Source: Oscillospiraceae bacterium (lineage in GTDB: Bacteria; Bacillota; Clostridia; Oscillospirales; Acutalibacteraceae). From it: a DNA stretch of 6,072 bases. Under the pieces are notes generated by a model. It was given only the letters and a program-made list of their open reading frames with translations. It did not search any database and was not told the DNA's origin. Position numbers and translations under genes: made by a program. This document shows, one piece after another, positions 1 through 5,739 of this stretch (position 1 is the stretch's first letter; the number at the start of each line of letters is the position of its first letter). The DNA lies in contig WRDE01000138.1 of assembly GCA_009783605.1 (NCBI GenBank), positions 1 through 6,072 on the forward strand, given 5' to 3'.

Positions 1-3000
1 AGCGATCAAAATCAAAAGGATGATGTCATGTTCGCCCTGAGCCACAAGGATTGGAGCGATCTGGGATCGGCCTACTGGAGCAAATACCCGGCCATCAGCA
101 ATAACCACCTGTGGACCCGCACAGCCTGGGATTCTACAAATGTCTATGTCGTCAATACCAACGGCAGCTCCATATCGGTATTCGCCTATGCCGGCCAGCC
201 GATCACCCACCGCGAGGTGTACGGTGTATGGGTGCGCGTGTCCGAAACGCATTTCCAGGTTACGGAAAAACATGTGGACATGAGCGGCAGCACCATTCCC
301 GGCCGGGGGGACACCAATACGCAGGTCCAAAACGGCAGCCCTTACAGCAAAACGATCCCGGCCATAGAAGGCTATACCATAAAGGGGTATAAATTAGACA
401 GCTTTTCAAACAGCTTAGTCGCCAACGGCACCGCGTCTATCCCGTCGGTGACCGGCAACAGGGTCGTCTATTTCGTGTACGAGCGTGTCGAAGGGTATGA
501 GACGCATACGTTAACCTATAAGGCCAACAACGGCAAAAGCGAACCGGATTACATCCAGAGCGCAAACGGGGTCGGCGCTGTTACCTTTACCGCCGTGACG
601 CATACCACCGCCAAATTCACGGCGACCGCGGTCCGGCCGGTTTTTACCGGCTGGAACACTAAGGCCGACGGCAGCGGCGACGTTTACGCCGCGGGCGCGC
701 CGGTGACGGTCAGCGACAATCTTATCCTCTATGCCCAGTGGAAGCCGCTGCGCTATATCGTCACCAAGGACAGCGATCCCGGCACGATTCTTGCCACTTA
801 TCATGAGCTGCAGAACGCGGTCAACTATATCCGGGACAACGGCGTGCCGAACCAGCCGTATACCATCACGGCCACCGAGCATGATCTCGATGTGAATATG
901 ACGGATCATACGAACGCCGTCAGGTTCTGGAAAAACCTGAAGGTCACCCTCACCTCCGACGCCGGCGGACCCTATACCCTTACCCAGACGCAGGACCGGC
1001 GGCATTTCGACATACAGGGCGAGCTTACGCTGACCAACATCATATTGGACGTCAAAACCGTCGGCGGCGGTATATTCGTCAGGAATATATTGAACCTGAA
1101 GGAGGGCGCGGTCATACAAAACTGCACCGGCAGCCAGGCGATCGGCGCCGCCGTATATCTATACCGAGATACCGATTATGCCCCTTCCGCCTTCCTGAAC
1201 ATGTATGACGGCGAGATCCGGAACAACAAGTCTACCGGCTCCGGACCGCTCAATGGCGGCGGCGGCGTGTATGTGCCGGCCGGTACTGCATTCAATATGC
1301 ATGGCGGCACAATCAGCGGAAACTACGCCAACACTACCGGTACAGGATACGGAGGCGGGGTCTATATTGCAGGCGGCACTTTCAACCTGCATGACGGCAC
1401 AATCGGCGGCAACTATGCCAGTATCACCGGCGATGGCAGCGGCGGCGGCGTATATGTGGCAGCCGACAGCACATTCAACATGACCGGCGGCCTCATCGAT
1501 GAAAATGAAGCGACTGACGGCGGCGGTATTTATGCCGTCGGCGCGCTGACCTTAAAGGGCGGTACGATCGGCCACTGCATAGCCGCATCACGCGGCGGCG
1601 GCGTGTACGCAGGCGGTGCGCTGACCATAGAAAACGGTGTCGTCATCACCGGGAACCATTTGGAAGGCACCGGGACCGGCACCACGGATACTGACGGCAG
1701 AGGCAACGGCGCAGGCGTACATGCGAGAGGCGTCTTCACGATGAACGGCGGTGTAATTTCGAATAATACGGTATCCCAGGGCGTCTCTTTGAGAGGCGGC
1801 GGCGTATACGTGTATTCCACATCCACCAAGGCCATCATCAACGGCGGGACCATTTCCGGCAACTACGCAAAATATCACGGCGGCGGGATTTTCAGCTACG
1901 CGCCGCTGACCGTGACCGGAACCGCCAGCATCACCGGCAATTTGGCGCTCGCCGGCGGCGGGGTGTATGCGAACAGCGGGACCGACACCTTCACGATGTC
2001 CGGCGGCGAAATAACCGAGAATTTCTTAGCCAAAAGCACGTATACTGCCGGAGGAAACGGCGCAGGCGTATTTGTGAACGGCAGCGGCACGATGACAGCC
2101 GGCACCATCGCGGGAAACAAAGCCGTCAACGCCGTGGCGAACTGGGGCGGCGGCGTGTACGGATCCTTTACCATGTCCGGCGGTATCGTCGAAGAGAATG
2201 TGGCGGCAGTCGGCGGCGGCATACATGGAGCCAAGGTGGTCGTCAGCGGAAACGCGGTAGTCAGGAACAACATCGCCACGGGCGCCGGCGCCGATCCGCA
2301 GTCCGCCACGGCCGCGCCCTTCAGCCCTACAGGCAAAGCGAAAGGCGGCGGCGTGTATGCCAGAGATTCCCTGATTGTGGAGGATTCCGCTAAAGTCACC
2401 GGCAACCGGCTGGAATCCGAAGCCGAAACATCCCATTACGGCAGCGGCGTATATGCGCAGACCTATTTCGAAATGCGCGGCGGCGTGATCGATAAAAATA
2501 GCAGCGATTGCCAAGGCACGACATATGGAGGCGGTGTATTTGCCGGAAAAGATATCAAGATCACCGGCGGCACGATCGGCGGGCAGAGCGCTAATGACCG
2601 TAACGACGCCGACTACGGCGGCGGGTTGTTCGCGAATCTGGGCGCGGAAAAGCATCTGGATAAAGCGGCGGATTCCTCCAAAACAGCGAATGCGACAATG
2701 AGCGCGGGCGCGATTCAATACAACACCGCCGCTCATGACGGCGGGGGGCTGTACATAGCCGTCACCAACAATGCGGGCAACAGAGGCACCTTCACCATGA
2801 CCGGAGGCTCGGTCACCGGCAACAAAGCGGTACAGGGGGACGGCGGCGGAATATTTACAGAGGATCACGATTACAGCGACCCTGCCAGCACGGCGAAATA
2901 CATGAACATCGGTATCGCAAATACCACGATCAGCGGAAATACCGCTGCCATTAAGCACAACCCGCCTTCCAACGCGTCGGCTTTCGCCGCCCGCCCGGCC

Positions 3001-3594
3001 AACAAATTTAACGGATCGCTGCTTGATAATGACAACATCAACTATCATAATCCGACGCCGGCGACCACCTCGCTGACAGTTTCCAAAACAGTGACCGGCG
3101 ACTTCGCTGACAAGACGAAAGAATTTTCCTTCACGATCTATTTTGAGGATGCCAGCGGCAATCCCCTGACCGGCATGTTCTACGCTCTTAAAACAGATCC
3201 GGCAGCCCAGCCGGCAATCGTCATATTGAATCTCGACAGCAGCGGAACGGCGGCCTTCAAGCTGAAAAACGGCCAGAGTATCGCTATAGCGGATGTCCGG
3301 ATGGACTATTCTGTACAGATCATCGAAGCGCCGGACAGCAGCTATAAGACCTCCTTTACCGACAACGGCGGCGCCGATTCGGATACCGATTTGGATGTCA
3401 AGGACACCGGCCTGCGCACTATGACGGTATACCGGGTGTTCAAATTCACCAACGAAAGAGACGTAGCGCCGCCCACCGGCATAGATTTGGGCGACGCAGG
3501 AGCGCTGCTCCTGCTGCCCGTATTGGCGGGCACGGCGGTTTTGATATATCTGACAGTCAAAGCCGTCCGCAACCGGAGACGGAAAGCACACTAA
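1..3594 (+). CDS. Large cell-surface beta-helix repeat protein (adhesin-like), 5'-partial, C-terminal sorting-like anchor
   Basis: The reading frame is open from base 1 to the TAA at 3592-3594. An ATG at 28 has an AAAGGA-like sequence 7 nt upstream, but the residues after it are not a signal peptide. They run straight into what looks like the C-terminal part of a DUF6273-like domain (about 100-243, WTRTAW...VNTNGS...GVWVRV), so I treat the gene as 5'-truncated by the window. Next come a MucBP-like module (about 256-486, HVDMSGSTIPG...VVYFVYE), a Listeria-Bacteroides/InlB B-type repeat (about 499-750, ending FTGWNTKADGSG...LILYAQWK), a beta-helix of about 20 coils (1060-2949), and a Spy0128/DUF7601-like beta domain (about 3067-3456, LTVSKTVTGDF...FKFTNE). 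The C-terminus has PPTGI (3469-3483), a hydrophobic stretch (about 3502-3558) and a basic tail (KAVRNRRRKAH), as in sortase substrates or membrane-anchored surface proteins. The likely role is adhesion or surface display; the ligand is unknown. A terminator follows directly, so it probably ends its transcription unit. Confidence 0.85.
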   Translation, partial: SDQNQKDDVMFALSHKDWSDLGSAYWSKYPAISNNHLWTRTAWDSTNVYVVNTNGSSISVFAYAGQPITHREVYGVWVRVSETHFQVTEKHVDMSGSTIPGRGDTNTQVQNGSPYSKTIPAIEGYTIKGYKLDSFSNSLVANGTASIPSVTGNRVVYFVYERVEGYETHTLTYKANNGKSEPDYIQSANGVGAVTFTAVTHTTAKFTATAVRPVFTGWNTKADGSGDVYAAGAPVTVSDNLILYAQWKPLRYIVTKDSDPGTILATYHELQNAVNYIRDNGVPNQPYTITATEHDLDVNMTDHTNAVRFWKNLKVTLTSDAGGPYTLTQTQDRRHFDIQGELTLTNIILDVKTVGGGIFVRNILNLKEGAVIQNCTGSQAIGAAVYLYRDTDYAPSAFLNMYDGEIRNNKSTGSGPLNGGGGVYVPAGTAFNMHGGTISGNYANTTGTGYGGGVYIAGGTFNLHDGTIGGNYASITGDGSGGGVYVAADSTFNMTGGLIDENEATDGGGIYAVGALTLKGGTIGHCIAASRGGGVYAGGALTIENGVVITGNHLEGTGTGTTDTDGRGNGAGVHARGVFTMNGGVISNNTVSQGVSLRGGGVYVYSTSTKAIINGGTISGNYAKYHGGGIFSYAPLTVTGTASITGNLALAGGGVYANSGTDTFTMSGGEITENFLAKSTYTAGGNGAGVFVNGSGTMTAGTIAGNKAVNAVANWGGGVYGSFTMSGGIVEENVAAVGGGIHGAKVVVSGNAVVRNNIATGAGADPQSATAAPFSPTGKAKGGGVYARDSLIVEDSAKVTGNRLESEAETSHYGSGVYAQTYFEMRGGVIDKNSSDCQGTTYGGGVFAGKDIKITGGTIGGQSANDRNDADYGGGLFANLGAEKHLDKAADSSKTANATMSAGAIQYNTAAHDGGGLYIAVTNNAGNRGTFTMTGGSVTGNKAVQGDGGGIFTEDHDYSDPASTAKYMNIGIANTTISGNTAAIKHNPPSNASAFAARPANKFNGSLLDNDNINYHNPTPATTSLTVSKTVTGDFADKTKEFSFTIYFEDASGNPLTGMFYALKTDPAAQPAIVILNLDSSGTAAFKLKNGQSIAIADVRMDYSVQIIEAPDSSYKTSFTDNGGADSDTDLDVKDTGLRTMTVYRVFKFTNERDVAPPTGIDLGDAGALLLLPVLAGTAVLIYLTVKAVRNRRRKAH
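1060..2949 (+). repeat. Array of about 20 glycine-rich beta-helix coils within the surface protein
   Basis: The translated sequence repeats a pattern of GGGVY/GGGIY/GAGVF, then 4-8 residues, then a hydrophobic strand (FNMHGG, LTLKGG, FTMSGG), then GGTISGN/GGxIxxN. I count 18 such coils starting near 1255, 1351, 1438, 1516, 1591, 1708, 1795, 1879, 1951, 2059, 2146, 2212, 2344, 2440, 2524, 2617, 2740 and 2839, with two degenerate ones before them near 1060 and 1141. The spacing is irregular, mostly about 22-44 residues, because loops of different length are inserted. At DNA level the core is ggcggcggcgtgta-like, which gives many short direct repeats. The pattern resembles right-handed parallel beta-helices such as the chlamydial Pmp-type repeats (GGAI and FxxN). 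The family assignment is by pattern, not by search. Confidence 0.8.
3469..3591 (+). other. PPTGI cell-wall-sorting-like / membrane anchor signal
   Basis: The codons encode PPTGI, a short glycine-aspartate spacer, a hydrophobic run rich in Leu and Val (ALLLLPVLAGTAVLIYLTV), and the basic tail KAVRNRRRKAH. This order (Pro-x-Thr-Gly, helix, positive tail) is that of sortase substrates, but the first residue is Pro in place of the Leu of LPxTG. It may be read by a variant sortase or may simply act as a C-terminal membrane anchor. No sortase gene is in the window. Confidence 0.6.
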
Positions 3595-3626
3595 CCAACC
3601 CATTTTGACCGCGTCAAGAATAGACA

Positions 3627-3668
3627 AGAAATATGTTCTCCAGTTTGCGAACCGGAGAACATATTTTT
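3627..3668 (+). terminator. Intrinsic terminator after the surface protein gene
   Basis: A perfect 13-bp stem pairs 3629-3641 with 3654-3666. After one A-C mismatch it continues with 3 bp and a TGCG loop, and it ends in a run of five T. It begins about 32 bases after the stop codon of the surface protein. The U-rich tail lies on the plus-strand side, so it should stop transcription coming from the surface protein gene. This separates that gene from the downstream operon. Confidence 0.85.
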
Positions 3669-3680
3669 CATCATAAGCCG

Positions 3681-3702
3681 GCCGGTATCGGCAATTTTTT
3701 TT
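3681..3702 (+). terminator. Possible second, weak terminator hairpin with T8 tract
   Basis: A short GCCG-gtat-CGGC hairpin (3681-3692) is followed after two A by eight T (3695-3702). An alternative left arm GCCG lies at 3677-3680. The stem is only 4 bp, so it may be a back-up to the strong terminator just upstream, or chance. Confidence 0.35.
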
Positions 3703-3703
3703 G

Positions 3704-3737
3704 TTTTCCGCGGAAATATTTTGATTTTCCGGAAATA
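3704..3737. promoter_or_regulatory. Twin palindromes upstream of the -35 box, candidate operator
   Basis: TTTCCGCGGAAA (3705-3716) and TTTCCGGAAA (3726-3735) are both perfect palindromes. They share the arms TTTTCC and GGAAATA and differ only by a central GC. Their centres are 20 bp apart, close to two helical turns, and the second ends 6 bp before the -35 box. That position suits an operator or activator site for a dimeric regulator. No regulator gene is seen here, so the role is inferred. Confidence 0.45.
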
Positions 3738-3741
3738 CCTG

Positions 3742-3771
3742 TTGACAACTGGCCGGTTGCATGGTTATAAT
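3742..3771 (+). promoter_or_regulatory. Consensus sigma-A promoter for the protease-FHA / PP2C operon
   Basis: The -35 box TTGACA (3742-3747) and the -10 box TATAAT (3766-3771) both match the housekeeping consensus perfectly, with an 18-bp spacer. Transcription should start near 3778-3780, giving a leader of about 170 nt before the ATG at 3949. It lies downstream of the terminator and is the only promoter I can support for the genes that follow. Confidence 0.8.
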
Positions 3772-3778
3772 GTTAAAT

Positions 3779-3948
3779 GACTTAGTTTATATTGGCTTCA
3801 ATTATACCGTCTATCAGATAACACCTGCTTTCTATCAGGGTTGTATCTTTTTCGCTGTTTTTCGTGCTATCATTCCGGTGTTTCGTATTCACAGGGGATT
3901 TCACCCCGCGTGTTTCGAATAAATATTAAAAATGTGAGGGAGTTAAAC
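3779..3948 (+). other. Long untranslated leader of the protease-FHA gene
   Basis: About 170 nt lie between the predicted transcription start and the ATG at 3949. The stretch is T-rich and I see no known riboswitch class. It holds a direct repeat TCTATCAG (3810-3817 and 3831-3838), a direct repeat GTGTTTCG (3878-3885 and 3910-3917), two TTTTTCG copies (3848-3854 and 3858-3864), and a small GGGG-atttca-CCCC hairpin (3894-3907) flanked by TATTC/GAATA arms (3886-3890 and 3917-3921). The frame of the downstream gene stays open back to a TTG at 3841, but that part has no good ribosome site and would place 36 residues before the obvious signal peptide. Confidence 0.5.
3936..3942 (+). promoter_or_regulatory. 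Ribosome binding site fixing the start at 3949
   Basis: GAGGGAG lies 6 nt before the ATG at 3949. It decides the start, because the codons that follow give a classic signal peptide (MKRNQ, then basic residues and a hydrophobic core). Starting further upstream would bury that signal. Confidence 0.8.
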
Positions 3949-5721
3949 ATGAAACGGAATCAAAGATCCTCAGGACAGCGCGGCAGGCTGTTCAAAAAAA
4001 TAGTGGCGCTATCGGCTGCGGTGCTGCTGTTGGCAGGCGTTTGCATGCCATTTTTCGCTTCTGCGGCAGCGGAAGACGTAAACAAGGTGAAAGAGTCCAT
4101 TATGGTCGTTCAGCTTGCTTACAGAGGCAAAGACGGCGGCAAGGACGTCTTGATCCGCGGGACGGGTTTTCTCATTAACGAAACGCATCTGCTCACCTGT
4201 TATCACATTTTCGATTTTCTGGCGCCTCTGACAGACAGTAGTAATAGAATAATCTTTAAAGATGACGGAACGCCGCTCACAACAGAGGATTTGGTGAGAG
4301 AAAGAGAAGGCCCGAGCTACAACAGAAACAATTATGTGCGGGAAGCAGTCGTTTCCGGCGATGTGACCATCGAGATGAATCTCCGCAAGGAGAGCCATGA
4401 TTCCGACTTTTCCATCATGCAGCTGAGGGATCCGATCAGCGAAAGGGTCAAGAAACCCGCCAAGCTCTGTGACAGCGCGGAGGGCAAGGGCACTTTCACA
4501 ACCCAGGAGGTATACGCGTTAGGATTCCCGGAGACGGTCGCTCAGGTACAGAACAACAACACCTATACCAGCGCGGACGTCACCGTCAGCGACGGTAAAA
4601 TTTCCAAGGTGACCTCGATAGCCTTTTTCGACAACGTATCCCATCTGGCTCAGACGCCGGTTTTGCAGCACAGCGCCAAACTGACCCCCGGCAACTCGGG
4701 CGGTCCGGTGGTGAATACGGACGGGTTTGTTTTAGGCATCAACCGTTTTGTTGTTACCGACGCGCAGGCCTCTGAAAACTTCTTTTATTCTATCAGCATC
4801 AATCAAATCAAGGAAATTCTGGATACCCTGACCATTAAATACGAATCATGCGGCCATCCTGGACATGGCCCTGACGATGATGACGGCCCTACTGGCCCCG
4901 ACAACCGCCCTACACAACCGCAAGGTCCCACTGATCCTCCTGGCCCCGACAAAAGCTATTTGACAGGCCGTATTGCGGAGGCAAACAGCAAGGTTACTAA
5001 AACCGATGAGTATACGAAGGACAGCCTTGATGCGCTGCAAGACAAGCTCAACGCGGCAAATGAAGTAGCGGGCAACAGTGCGGCCGAACAAGGTGAGATT
5101 GAGAGCGTGGCCAATGCGTTGAATAGCGCGATCAATGATTTGGTCCCCAAAGGACCCATAGATACGACGATGATCATTATTATCGCCGCGGCGGCGGTGG
5201 TGGTGATTGCCATCATCATTATTGTGGTCGTGATGTCCAAGGGCAGCAAAAAAGCCGCCGTGCCCGCGCGTCCCGCTCCGGCCTCCTTTAACCCGCCGAC
5301 CCCCTCCTCGTCGTTCTCCCCCACCATGCCTCCGGTTCCGCCTCCGGCGCCGGCTTTCGGCGGTGAAGGCGCGGGCGAAACCAGCCTTCTCAACGAGGGC
5401 GCGGGTGAAACCAGCGTTTTGGGCGGCGGCGCGGCCGGCGCGATTGTCAATACCAAGAGCGGACAGCGTATCGCGATCAGCCGGTCGGAATTCACCCTCG
5501 GCAAAGAGCGCCGCAAAGTGGATTTTGTCATTGACAACAGCTCGGTAAGCCGCGCGCACGCCAAAATCCGCACCCGCTCGGGCGAATTCTTTATCCTTGA
5601 TTTGGGTTCCACCAACGGTACATATGTAAACGGCGCCAAATTGACTCCCAATCAGGAGACCAAGCTGAACAGCGGAGATAAGATTAAAATTTCCGATGAA
5701 GAATTTGAGTTTCAAGGATAA
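3949..5721 (+). CDS. Membrane-spanning trypsin-like serine protease with cytoplasmic FHA domain
   Basis: The protein has 590 residues counted from the ATG at 3949. Residues 1 to about 39 are a signal peptide (basic start, Leu/Ala/Val core, ASA/AAA cleavage site). Residues about 44-298 are a trypsin-like (S1/HtrA-like) protease with an apparently complete triad: H86 (TCYHIF), D153 (SDFSIMQL) and S250 (GNSGGP, 248-253). No PDZ domain follows. Then come a Gly/Pro/Asp linker (about 302-334), a FIVAR-like helical domain (about 338-399), one transmembrane helix (408-429) followed by KGSKK, a Pro-rich linker (436-470), two EGAGETS copies (473-479 and 483-489) and an FHA domain (about 499-590) with SRAH (534-537) and STNGT (554-558). 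The positive charges after the helix place the FHA domain inside and the protease outside. It probably links extracellular proteolysis or sensing to Ser/Thr phosphorylation. The substrate is unknown. The PP2C gene follows after 18 bp, likely in the same operon. Confidence 0.9.
   Translation: MKRNQRSSGQRGRLFKKIVALSAAVLLLAGVCMPFFASAAAEDVNKVKESIMVVQLAYRGKDGGKDVLIRGTGFLINETHLLTCYHIFDFLAPLTDSSNRIIFKDDGTPLTTEDLVREREGPSYNRNNYVREAVVSGDVTIEMNLRKESHDSDFSIMQLRDPISERVKKPAKLCDSAEGKGTFTTQEVYALGFPETVAQVQNNNTYTSADVTVSDGKISKVTSIAFFDNVSHLAQTPVLQHSAKLTPGNSGGPVVNTDGFVLGINRFVVTDAQASENFFYSISINQIKEILDTLTIKYESCGHPGHGPDDDDGPTGPDNRPTQPQGPTDPPGPDKSYLTGRIAEANSKVTKTDEYTKDSLDALQDKLNAANEVAGNSAAEQGEIESVANALNSAINDLVPKGPIDTTMIIIIAAAAVVVIAIIIIVVVMSKGSKKAAVPARPAPASFNPPTPSSSFSPTMPPVPPPAPAFGGEGAGETSLLNEGAGETSVLGGGAAGAIVNTKSGQRIAISRSEFTLGKERRKVDFVIDNSSVSRAHAKIRTRSGEFFILDLGSTNGTYVNGAKLTPNQETKLNSGDKIKISDEEFEFQG
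5365..5415 (+). repeat. Tandem EGAGETS motif, candidate phosphorylation switch before the FHA domain
   Basis: Two 21-base units (5365-5385 and 5395-5415) encode EGAGETS, repeat with a 30-base period and differ at 2 of 21 bases, both silent. Each is followed by LL or VL, giving ETSLL and ETSVL. Thr-containing ET(T/S) motifs just N-terminal to an FHA domain are phosphorylated by PknB-type kinases in actinobacterial GarA/OdhI, where the phospho-Thr then binds the protein's own FHA domain. The same function here is inference. Confidence 0.55.
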
Positions 5722-5722
5722 A

Positions 5723-5734
5723 AGGCGGGTTAGG
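5723..5734 (+). promoter_or_regulatory. Ribosome binding region of the PP2C gene
   Basis: The 18-bp gap between the two genes holds AGGCGGG (5723-5729) and TTAGG (5730-5734) before the ATG at 5740. Neither is a perfect Shine-Dalgarno sequence, but the purine-rich stretch is well placed. There is no room for a promoter or terminator, which supports co-transcription with the protease-FHA gene. Confidence 0.5.
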
Positions 5735-5739
5735 TAAAA

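Noticed and set aside
1250..2870. CRISPR or non-coding tandem repeats suggested by repeated ggcggcggcgtgta
   Set aside because: The repeats are in frame, short, irregularly spaced and explained by the GGGVY protein pattern.
2026..3762. Long minus-strand open frame (578 codons) opposite the surface protein
   Set aside because: It lies antisense to clear beta-helix and Spy0128-like coding sequence, its translation shows no recognisable domain, it runs into the intergenic terminator and promoter, and I see no ribosome site. It is a by-product of GC-rich repeated codons.
3761..3922. Small open frame of 53 codons in the leader (ATG at 3761 or 3770, TAA at 3920)
   Set aside because: Both ATG codons overlap or abut the -10 box of the promoter and would not be in the transcript. 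No Shine-Dalgarno sequence is seen. It could only be real if another promoter lies upstream.
3841..3948. N-terminal extension of the protease-FHA protein from TTG at 3841
   Set aside because: It would put 36 residues before a standard signal peptide and lacks a good ribosome site, while the ATG at 3949 has GAGGGAG at 6 nt.
4030..4065. Lipobox in the signal peptide (LAGVC, Cys 32)
   Set aside because: The residue before Cys is Val where Gly, Ala or Ser is expected, and a normal signal peptidase I site (ASA/AAA) follows.
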